Source: Gemmatimonadota bacterium
Lineage (GTDB): Bacteria; Gemmatimonadota; Gemmatimonadetes; Gemmatimonadales; Gemmatimonadaceae
Length of the DNA stretch: 7,628 nucleotides
Assembly (NCBI GenBank): GCA_028287225.1
Contig: JAQBPZ010000184.1
Location: 1-7,628 of the forward strand
Reading direction: 5' to 3'
Positions 1 through 5,077 of the stretch are shown here, in pieces. Both the position numbers and the translations under genes were made by a program. The notes under the pieces were generated by a model, which worked only from the letters and a program-made list of their open reading frames with translations, was not told where the DNA came from and ran no database searches. How positions within the stretch are numbered: the stretch's first letter is position 1; each line of letters opens with the position of its first letter.

Positions 1-222
1 GAGTGCCGGCTCTGGGGCGAGGTACGCGACGACTCGGGCCGGTCCGCCTCGGCGCGCCTGCGTGGGCCGGAGGCGTACACGCTGACGGCGCGCACCGCGG
101 TGGCCGCCGCGCGCCGCGTCCTGGGCGGCGGCGTCGACACCGGGTTCCTGACGCCCTCGCTGGCGTTCGGCGCGGACTTCATCCTCGGGTTCCACGGCGT
201 GCGCCGCGAGGACCTGGACTAG
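1..222 (+). CDS. C-terminal end of a saccharopine-dehydrogenase-like oxidoreductase (5' truncated by window)
   Basis: Frame 1 is open from the first base to the TAG at 220-222 and gives 73 residues. The tail has a pattern I recognise from the ends of saccharopine dehydrogenase family proteins: an A-Y-T-L-T-A helix start followed by a run of alanines, then G-F-L-T-P-S-L-A-F-G-A-D-F, then G-V-R-R-E-D-L. In this family, which includes the trans-acting enoyl reductase type, an N-terminal Rossmann domain binds NAD(P) and the C-terminal part closes the substrate site. The Rossmann domain lies outside the window, so cofactor and substrate cannot be judged. No signal peptide can be assessed. The protein is probably cytosolic or membrane-associated by family. 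The next gene starts 139 bases on, so it may be a separate transcript. Family assignment rests on memory of the C-terminal pattern only. Confidence 0.6.
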   Translation, partial: ECRLWGEVRDDSGRSASARLRGPEAYTLTARTAVAAARRVLGGGVDTGFLTPSLAFGADFILGFHGVRREDLD

Positions 223-311
223 CGCCGGCGCAGCGGCGGAATGCACGCGGCACGCATCTGGCTAACCACTCCCGCGAGACGGCATTCACTCCCGCACCAG
301 AGGGCACCGCC

Positions 312-365
312 ATGAGCGACCACCGCCAGACAACGACCACACTCCTCGGCACGGGAGCTCGATGA
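312..365 (+). CDS. Possible 17-residue leader ORF overlapping the next gene
   Basis: ATG at 312 opens a 17-codon ORF reading MSDHRQTTTTLLGTGAR, ending at TGA 363-365. An AGGG sequence ends at 304, seven bases before the ATG, which is a reasonable Shine-Dalgarno position. Its stop overlaps the start of the next gene in an ATGA junction (362-365), the usual arrangement for translational coupling. It contains four consecutive Thr codons followed by two Leu codons, which superficially recalls amino-acid leader peptides. I see no terminator/antiterminator hairpin pair to support attenuation. It may be a chance ORF. Confidence 0.25.
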   Translation: MSDHRQTTTTLLGTGAR

Positions 366-694
366 CGCCCGCGGTGGAGCAGGAGGGCGACGCCGAACGG
401 CGGCGCGTTGCCGATGAGCTGGCGTCGCGGCTGCGTCGCAGCGGCGTGCGACTGACCGGCCGCGAGAGCGGCGAGGAGCTCGCGCAGATCACCGAGGCAG
501 TGGAGCGGTTCGAGGCGGCGGTGATCCGGAGCGGGGGCGACCTGATGGTGGATGCCCCGATCGCGGACGAGTCGCCGATCGCGCCGGACAACAGCGCGTT
601 CGTGCTGCCGCGGCGCGAGGATGGCGAGTCGGTGGAGGACTACCTCGTGCGCCTCGACGCGGCGACGACGGCCGCACGTCGCGCGGCGCGCTGA
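362..694 (+). CDS. Conserved-looking small acidic/basic protein of unknown function
   Basis: This 110-residue protein starts at ATG 362, with GGGAG at 353-357 about four bases upstream. No in-frame ATG precedes it closely. It has no signal peptide, no membrane segment and no cysteine, so it is probably cytosolic. Residues 10-55 are rich in Arg/Glu and predicted helical, including a L-T-G-R-E-S-G-E-E-L segment and E-A-V-E-R-F-E-A-A-V. Residues 58-66 (G-G-D-L-M-V-D-A-P) and 80-100 (F-V-L-P-R-R-E-D-G-E-S-V-E-D-Y-L) look like conserved blocks. I recall similar unnamed proteins in Gemmatimonadota but cannot attach a Pfam family. The gene lies 45 bases before the DksA-like gene on the same strand and may be co-transcribed with it. 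Function is not inferred. Confidence 0.7.
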   Translation: MTPAVEQEGDAERRRVADELASRLRRSGVRLTGRESGEELAQITEAVERFEAAVIRSGGDLMVDAPIADESPIAPDNSAFVLPRREDGESVEDYLVRLDAATTAARRAAR

Positions 695-739
695 CGGCCA
701 CGCCGGCCTCGATTCACACAACCTACCGGAGCACCTGAC

Positions 740-1096
740 ATGGCACTCACTGCATCGCAGCGGGCAGAGATCGAACGTCGGCTGCACGAGGAGCGCGCAT
801 CGGCGGTCAAGCTGCTCGGCCGCGAGTCGAAGGACATGGTGGATGCATCGGACCCGGACCGCAGCGGCGGGCTGTCCCGGGCGCCCACGCACATGGCCGA
901 CCTGGGCACGGACACGATGGACGCGGAGCTCGACGCCTCGAACGCGGGGCGCATCACGGGCGAGCTCGCCGAGATCGACGCCGCGCTGGAGCGGCTGTAC
1001 AGGTCGCCGGAGACCTTCGGTGTGTGCGAGCGGACGGGGGAGGACATCCCGATGGAGCGCCTGAAGGTGATCCCCTGGGCGCGGACCTGCGCATAG
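740..1096 (+). CDS. TraR/DksA-family protein with a reduced zinc finger
   Basis: 118 residues. Start ATG 740 is preceded by CCGGAG at 727-732. DksA/TraR proteins enter the RNA polymerase secondary channel and modulate initiation, in some cases with ppGpp. The architecture fits: an N-terminal helix (residues 5-35), an acidic stretch with D54, D58 and D61 where the coiled-coil tip acids lie in DksA, a second helix (70-88, ending A-A-L-E-R-L), then F-G-V-C96 leading into a C-terminal finger with I-P-M-E-R-L. The canonical finger is C-x2-C-x17-C-x2-C. Here C96 and C117 keep exact spacing for cysteines 1 and 3, position 99 is Thr, and the protein stops at residue 118 before cysteine 4. Degenerate C-x2-T fingers occur in other TraR/DksA subfamilies, so this is probably a functional variant rather than a broken gene. 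No sign of frameshift was seen. It is followed by a candidate terminator. Confidence 0.88.
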   Translation: MALTASQRAEIERRLHEERASAVKLLGRESKDMVDASDPDRSGGLSRAPTHMADLGTDTMDAELDASNAGRITGELAEIDAALERLYRSPETFGVCERTGEDIPMERLKVIPWARTCA

Positions 1097-1152
1097 GCGC
1101 TTCTGCACGGGTCGGCGGGAGCCTGTTTGAGGCCCCTTTCTGTGCAAGCGCC
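1096..1152 (+). terminator. Candidate terminator hairpin after the DksA-like gene
   Basis: An inner hairpin pairs GGG(A)GCCT (1117-1124) with AGGCCCC (1130-1136) around a 5-base loop, giving seven pairs with one bulged A. TTTCT follows directly at 1137-1141, a short U-tract. An outer stem of 11 pairs, with a 2-base bulge, joins 1096-1108 (GGCGCTTCTGCAC) to 1142-1152 (GTGCAAGCGCC) and begins within the stop codon. Position and T-run suggest intrinsic termination. Folding was done by eye. Confidence 0.5.
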
Positions 1153-1170
1153 TCTCTCTACTCCGCCTTC

Positions 1171-1259
1171 GCAGTCCTCCGCGCCCTCCGCGTCCTCCGT
1201 GGTTAAACGCTGTTGAAGAGCATTTGACCACGGAGGACGCGGAGGACGCGGAGGACTGC
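1171..1259. repeat. Long inverted repeat of GGAGGACGC units
   Basis: The left arm 1171-1207 and right arm 1223-1259 are reverse complements over 37 positions. There is one true mismatch (C1184 against A1246) and one G-U-compatible pair (T1204/G1226), with a 15-base spacer at 1208-1222. The right arm carries the 9-base unit CGGAGGACG at 1231 and 1240 and a variant at 1249, so the arms also contain short tandem repeats. It lies between two + strand genes and codes for nothing convincing. From memory, CCACGGAGGAC-type intergenic repeats recur in several environmental phyla, often in many copies per genome. It could be a REP-like or MITE-like element or a structured RNA. No flanking target duplication was found. 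Confidence 0.85.
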
Positions 1260-1317
1260 TTGCGAGGGCTCGCATCCTCTCTGAGTAGAAGGGCATCGGC
1301 AACTGGCGAGGATCACG

Positions 1318-1346
1318 TTGCCCTGCACATCCCGGCGCGTTATGCT
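1318..1346 (+). promoter_or_regulatory. Candidate sigma-70-type promoter for the DUF4034/TPR lipoprotein gene
   Basis: TTGCCC at 1318-1323 and TATGCT at 1341-1346 are separated by 17 bases, the optimal spacing for a housekeeping sigma factor. Each matches the consensus at four of six positions. Transcription would begin near 1353, about 44 bases before the ATG at 1397. It sits downstream of the inverted repeat in the only sizeable gap before this gene. Matches of this quality can arise by chance. Confidence 0.4.
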
Positions 1347-1396
1347 CTGCGCGGTAGTGACTCCCACTCGGGCTTCCTCCCGCCCAGCGATCCTCG

Positions 1397-2536
1397 ATGC
1401 GCCTCGTCACGCTCGCCTCGCTCGTGTGTGCCACCGCCGGGACGGTGACGTTGGCGGTCGCGTGCGCCGACCGGCCCGCCCGCGCGCCGGAGGCGCCGGC
1501 CGTTTCCGCCGCGCCCGCGCCCGAGCCGTCGATCACTACCGGCGACGTGCTGGCCATCCATGCGATGGTGCTGGCCGACGCCTTCGCGGCGCTCGAGCGG
1601 CGGCTCGCGTGGAGCGTGGACAGCGCGCGCCGGGATCCGGGCTACGAGGGCCGGTACCGTGCCAAGCTCGACGTGTTCGACGTCGGCGACCCCGCGCTGG
1701 CGCCGCACCTGGACGCGTGGGTCGCCCGCGACACCACGTCGAGCGTCGCGCACCTCGCGCGCGCCACCTACCGCATCGCCCGGGCGAGCGCCACCCGCGG
1801 AGGCCCGAACGCCACGCGGACGTCGGCGGAGCGGTTCGCCGGGATGCGGCACTGGAGCGACCTCGCCCGGGAGGACCTCGCCTCCGCCTTCAAGTTCGAC
1901 CGCAGCAACCTGCTCGTCTACTTCGAGTCGCTCGGCATCGCCATGTGGTACGGCGAGCACGATCATGCGAGCGCGCTGCTGAGCGAGGGGCTCGCGGAGG
2001 TGCCGGGCTCGCTCGTGCTGCGCGTCCGCGCCGTGCACGCGATGCGTCCCCGCTGGGGCGGCTCCGCGAGCCAGATGGAGCAGCTCATCGACGACGCCGA
2101 CCGCGCCGCGTCGATCAATCCGCGCCTCCGCCTGCTGCGCGGCTTCCTGTCCTACGATGAGGCCGAGGCGCTGCTCGAGCGGAAGGACCTGGCCGGGGCC
2201 ATCAGGATGTACACCGAGGCGATGCGCTACGGCGACCACTGGCAGTTCCGCCTTGACCGCGCTGCCGCCTACTACGCCGCGAAGGAGTACCGGCTCGCCA
2301 TCGACGACTACACCGCGGCGCTGGCGAGCCGGCCCGCGATGGTGCCCGCGCTCGCGTATCGTGCGGCGTCCTACGACTACCTCGGCTGGCAGGGTCCCGC
2401 GGACGAGCGGCGGGACTCGCTCGTGACGCTCGGCCGCCGCGACGTCGGCATCGCACTCGTGCTGGACTCCACCGACGACGCGCTCGTGCAGGTGCTGCAG
2501 ACGCATCGCGGGCTGCATCCTCCCGCCACGCCCTGA
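1397..2536 (+). CDS. Putative DUF4034/TPR lipoprotein
   Basis: 379 residues, starting at ATG 1397. This start places a signal peptide at the N-terminus: a hydrophobic stretch (residues 3-22) ending A-V-A-C23, an acceptable if weak lipobox (Ala instead of Leu at -3). A Pro/Ala-rich linker follows (28-45), as expected for a tethered lipoprotein. Residues about 95-235 resemble DUF4034: S-S-V-A-H-L near 115, a W-x-x-L-A segment near 153, Y175-G186 helices, and the signature M-R-P-R-W-G-G-S (216-223) followed by Q-M-E. Residues 240-330 look like about three tetratricopeptide-like helix pairs (A-I-R-M-Y-T-E-A at 268-275; A-I-D-D-Y-T-A-A at 301-308), which usually bind proteins. No catalytic motif is visible. 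No strong Shine-Dalgarno precedes the start. The beta-lactamase-like gene begins 39 bases later and may be in the same operon. The exact role is unknown. Confidence 0.8.
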   Translation: MRLVTLASLVCATAGTVTLAVACADRPARAPEAPAVSAAPAPEPSITTGDVLAIHAMVLADAFAALERRLAWSVDSARRDPGYEGRYRAKLDVFDVGDPALAPHLDAWVARDTTSSVAHLARATYRIARASATRGGPNATRTSAERFAGMRHWSDLAREDLASAFKFDRSNLLVYFESLGIAMWYGEHDHASALLSEGLAEVPGSLVLRVRAVHAMRPRWGGSASQMEQLIDDADRAASINPRLRLLRGFLSYDEAEALLERKDLAGAIRMYTEAMRYGDHWQFRLDRAAAYYAAKEYRLAIDDYTAALASRPAMVPALAYRAASYDYLGWQGPADERRDSLVTLGRRDVGIALVLDSTDDALVQVLQTHRGLHPPATP

Positions 2537-2575
2537 GCGGCTTCGGGCACCACGTTACCACCTCTCCCCACCGTC

Positions 2576-3502
2576 ATGCCTCGAACGTTCGCCCTCGCCT
2601 TCGCCCTGCTCCTCGCGGTGCCGCCCGCCGGCGCGCAGCGGTCACCCGCCGCGGCAGCGCGGAAGGAGCACGCCGACGCCGCGCTCACGCGGAAGCTCGC
2701 CGCGCTCACGCGTGGCTTTCACGGATCGGTCGGCATCTACGCGCGGCAGCTCCGCACCGGCGCGACGGTCGCCATCGACGCGGACTCGGTGTTCCCCACC
2801 GCGAGCATGATCAAGGTGCCGATCCTGCTCACGCTCTACGACCAGGTGGAGCGCGGAAAGCTCGACCTGGCGTCGATGCAGGTGCGGCCGGCCTCGCTGG
2901 AGTACAAGTACGTGGAGCCCACGGACGTGGTGGGCTACATGGCGACCGGCGATTCGCTGCCGCTCTCCGAGCTCGCGTTCCTGATGCTGACGGTGAGCGA
3001 CAACGTGGCCAGCCTCTGGATCCAGGCGCTCGTCGGCGGCGGCGCCGCGGTGAACGAATGGCTGGCGGCGCACGGGTTCGTGGAGACGCGCGTCAACTCG
3101 CGCACCCCGGGCCGCGAGGCGGCGCGCGCCATCCACGGCTGGGGCCAGACCACGCCACGCGAGATGGCCTCGGCGCTCGTGATGATTCGCGAAGGCCGCG
3201 CCGTCAGCCCGCGCGCGTCGGAGGCGATGTACCGCGCCCTCACGAAGACGTACTGGGGCGAGAACGCCGTGTCGCAGATTCCCCCGACCGTGACGGTGGC
3301 GTCGAAGCAGGGATTCGTGGATCGCTCGCGCTCCGAGGCGGTGCTCGTCAACGCGCCGGCGGGCGACTACGTCCTCACCGTGATCACGAAGAACCAGGCG
3401 GACACGTCGTACGCCGCCGGCAACGAAGGCCACCGCCTCATCCGCGCGGCGTCCCGCACGGTGTATGAGCACTGGAATCCGGCGGACCGCTGGCGGCCGT
3501 GA
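2576..3502 (+). CDS. Exported class A beta-lactamase-fold serine hydrolase with altered motifs
   Basis: 308 residues. A Sec signal peptide (hydrophobic residues 5-16) ends A-G-A20 before Q21, so the protein is probably periplasmic. Motifs of the penicillin-recognising class A fold appear in order: S77-M-I-K80 (SxxK, nucleophile and Lys), S141-D142-N143 (SDN loop) and K244-Q245-G246 in the KTG position. Spacing matches class A enzymes. Two changes stand out. In an ungapped alignment to the TEM omega loop, anchored on T-T-x-P versus T192-T193-P194, the general base Glu166 falls on T177. The KTG Thr is Gln. The family contains true beta-lactamases and many homologues of unknown activity. These substitutions make efficient penicillin hydrolysis doubtful; esterase, amidase or peptidoglycan-related roles, or slow acylation, are alternatives. 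No Shine-Dalgarno is evident before ATG 2576. The TPR lipoprotein gene ends 39 bases upstream. Confidence 0.85.
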   Translation: MPRTFALAFALLLAVPPAGAQRSPAAAARKEHADAALTRKLAALTRGFHGSVGIYARQLRTGATVAIDADSVFPTASMIKVPILLTLYDQVERGKLDLASMQVRPASLEYKYVEPTDVVGYMATGDSLPLSELAFLMLTVSDNVASLWIQALVGGGAAVNEWLAAHGFVETRVNSRTPGREAARAIHGWGQTTPREMASALVMIREGRAVSPRASEAMYRALTKTYWGENAVSQIPPTVTVASKQGFVDRSRSEAVLVNAPAGDYVLTVITKNQADTSYAAGNEGHRLIRAASRTVYEHWNPADRWRP

Positions 3503-3517
3503 AACGGCTGCCAGTGG
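3487..3517 (+). terminator. 14-bp hairpin overlapping the stop codon
   Basis: Arms 3487-3500 and 3504-3517 pair over 14 positions, two of them G-U, around a GAA loop. The left arm is the last codons of the beta-lactamase-like gene and the loop takes in most of its TGA. A second hairpin follows at 3521-3545 (AAGGTTCG with CGGACCTT, 9-base loop). Neither has a U-tract, so this may be a Rho-type or 3'-end-protecting structure rather than a classical intrinsic terminator. Confidence 0.4.
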
Positions 3518-3697
3518 CGTAAGGTTCGGACGCGGTGCGGACCTTCGGTCGACGATGGCATCCCCAAGATTGTTCGAGCGGCGATGATTGGAAGGGCGAA
3601 ACAGTCCGGAGCCCGCCCTCGTACACAGGGTAGAGGGGAGGGCGCGAGCGATGCGTCGCGACCCCTGCCTGCCACCACGCCTCGTACCGGAACCCTC

Positions 3698-4237
3698 ATG
3701 CGCCATTCCGCTCGCTCGCTCCGCCTCGGTGTGTTCACCACCTCGGCCCTCATCGTCCTCGCCGCGCTGCCGGCGTCCGCGCAGTCAAGGGTGAGCGTGG
3801 ATGCGGGCTCGTCCGACTCCGCGTCGTTCGTGGTGCCGCGTCGCGCGCCCGCGTCGGCCGAGCCGGCGATCAGCACGCGCGACCAGCGCGTCGCGCTCGT
3901 CCTGCGCGACACGGTGGTCATCATGCAGCTCACCGACACCGGCATGGCGCGCCTGTTCGACGGCGACACGGCGACGCGCGGCTCGGGCGCGGCGCTCTTC
4001 GCGCGGATGGCTCGCGCCAGCATCTCCGTCCTCATGGATCACGGGATCGCCTACCGGATCTCGGCGCTCAGCAGCGCCCGGGCCGAGGGCTCGCGGCTCG
4101 TGCTCGAGGACCGGGCGGGCAAGCACGTGTTCGAGGATACCAGCTACAACGGGCACCACCCCATGACCGACTTCAGTCCCGCCGACGCCGCGCGGTTCGC
4201 GAGCGCGGTGCAGCGCGCGATCGACGCGAGGCGGTAA
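3698..4237 (+). CDS. Exported protein of unknown function
   Basis: 179 residues from ATG 3698. The reading frame is open from farther upstream (an ATG at 3584), but the upstream codons give a Gly/Arg/Thr-rich non-signal sequence. Starting at 3698 yields a clean Sec signal peptide: R-H-S-A-R-S-L-R, hydrophobic 10-24, cleavage A-S-A28 before Q29. The mature part has short beta-like stretches (R-V-A-L-V-L-R-D-T-V-V-I-M-Q-L, about 63-77, and S-R-L-V-L-E-D-R-A-G-K-H-V-F-E-D, about 131-146) and a C-terminal helix D-A-A-R-F-A-S-A-V-Q-R-A-I-D. There are no cysteines in the mature protein and no transmembrane segment. I do not recognise a family. It is followed by a strong terminator stem and a convergent gene. 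The 195 bases upstream hold the two hairpins noted at 3487-3545 and nothing else I can name. Confidence 0.7.
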   Translation: MRHSARSLRLGVFTTSALIVLAALPASAQSRVSVDAGSSDSASFVVPRRAPASAEPAISTRDQRVALVLRDTVVIMQLTDTGMARLFDGDTATRGSGAALFARMARASISVLMDHGIAYRISALSSARAEGSRLVLEDRAGKHVFEDTSYNGHHPMTDFSPADAARFASAVQRAIDARR

Positions 4238-4292
4238 CGTCCTGCGCGCACCGCGGTGGCGGAAATGTCGGAACGAATGCGCCGAGTGTGAA

Positions 4293-4335
4293 CGAGAACG
4301 GCCGAGTCATCGTGAGGATGACTCGGCCGTTCTCG
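4293..4335. terminator. Bidirectional terminator between convergent genes
   Basis: CGAGAACGGCCGAGTCATC (4293-4311) and its exact reverse complement (4317-4335) form a perfect 19-bp stem with a GTGAG loop. Beyond a one-base bulge, TGAA (4289-4292) can pair with TTCA (4337-4340). On the + strand the stem is followed by CTTCATTC and on the - strand by TTCACAC, so the T-tract is weak both ways. Its position between + gene 3698-4237 and - gene 4387-4962 fits a shared terminator. Confidence 0.85.
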
Positions 4336-4386
4336 CTTCATTCGGTAGACTCGTGCGAACCCGACGTCACGCGTGAGCAATCCGGA

Positions 4387-4962
4387 TCAGGGGCGAGGGC
4401 GGGGCAGGGACGACGGGGGCACCATGCCGTTGAGCCGCATGTAGACCGCGATCTGGCTGTAGTGGTCCACCAGGTCGGCGACGTAGCCGAGCATGAAGCG
4501 CGCGCGTGGGGTGGAGCGCTGCGCGCCGGCCGGGCCCGAGACGATCGGATCGGCGAGCCTCGCATCGCTCACGGTGCCCAGGGCGGCGTCGCAGTACGCC
4601 ACCGAGGCGCGAAGGCGCGACACCAGGGTGTCCTTGGGCCACATCGCCTTGACCGTGTCGGCGAGCGAGTCGCGCGACGTCATCTGGCGCGGCGCGCCGC
4701 CGAACTGGGAGCAGAGTCCGTAGTTCGCGCTCTCCAGGTGCTGCGCGATGTAGCCGACGCTCTGCTGCACCGGCGTCGGCTTGAAGCCGTAGCGGCTCGC
4801 CGGGATGGAATCGAACGCCGCAACGAGCCAGCTGCCGTATCGCGAGCTGAACACCTTGAACGAGCCGGTCACCGGATCGGCGGTGGGTGCGGCGGGCTGC
4901 TGGGCGCCGAGGGCCAGGGGCAGCACGAGCGCGGCGAGGGCGATCGTCGTGAGGCGGTTCAT
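4387..4962 (-). CDS. Secreted DinB-family protein
   Basis: 191 residues on the - strand, starting at 4962 with GGAG five bases upstream (complement of 4968-4971). A signal peptide (hydrophobic 7-17) ends A-L-G-A20 before Q21. The rest has the four-helix pattern of DinB/YfiT-type proteins: I-P-A-S-R-Y-G-F-K-P-T-P-V (53-65), V-G-Y-I-A-Q-H75-L (69-76) and the C-terminal D-H167-Y-S-Q-I-A-V-Y-M-R-L-N-G-M-V-P-P (166-183). DinB proteins usually bind a metal with three His, two of them in an H-x3-H pair. Here H75 and H167 are kept but the first of the pair is Asp163, which can also bind metal. Known members include thiol-dependent transferases; many secreted ones are uncharacterised. Substrate is unknown. 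It is divergent from the M3 peptidase gene and shares a 115-base upstream region with it. A TATGTT (complement of 4998-5003) could be its -10. Confidence 0.85.
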   Translation of the reverse strand: MNRLTTIALAALVLPLALGAQQPAAPTADPVTGSFKVFSSRYGSWLVAAFDSIPASRYGFKPTPVQQSVGYIAQHLESANYGLCSQFGGAPRQMTSRDSLADTVKAMWPKDTLVSRLRASVAYCDAALGTVSDARLADPIVSGPAGAQRSTPRARFMLGYVADLVDHYSQIAVYMRLNGMVPPSSLPRPRP

Positions 4963-5041
4963 GGAGGCTCCGGGATGAGGGTGTCGCGTGCCCGCCGAAC
5001 ATACGCCCGGGAGGCGGCCGTTGCGAGTGAACGGCGGCCAT

Positions 5042-5077
5042 TATCTTTCGAGACCTTTCCTGTTCGGGAGCTCCCGC
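5042..5077 (+). promoter_or_regulatory. Start region of the M3 peptidase gene: possible -10 and ribosome binding site
   Basis: TATCTT at 5042-5047 is a plausible -10, with TTGCGA at 5021-5026 only 15 bases upstream, so the pairing is weak. GGGAG at 5066-5070 lies seven bases before the GTG at 5078 and decides that start. The binding site sits inside a 12-base palindrome, CGGGAGCTCCCG (5065-5076). Confidence 0.45.

Noticed and set aside
88..104. 17-base sequence GCGCGCACCGCGGTGGC repeated at 4244-4260
   Set aside because: One copy is inside coding sequence and the other just after a stop codon. It is GC-only-type low complexity and likely coincidental.
352..360. CGGGAGCTC shared with 5065-5073 just before two start codons
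   Set aside because: Both contain the Shine-Dalgarno core GGGAG. The extra CTC match is too short to claim a shared operator.
1224..1448. ORF beginning M-T-T-E-D-A-E-D-A-E-D inside the repeat
   Set aside because: The acidic start is just the translated GGAGGACGC repeat. The frame then runs out of phase into the lipoprotein gene and has no other support.
3584..3697. Upstream ATG start for the unknown exported protein (38 extra residues)
   Set aside because: It would place the signal peptide internally. The extra sequence is Gly/Arg/Thr-rich and unlike a leader.
4988..5077. Upstream ATG start for the M3 peptidase (30 extra residues)
   Set aside because: It would bury the lipoprotein signal 30 residues inside the protein, while GTG 5078 has a well-spaced GGGAG.
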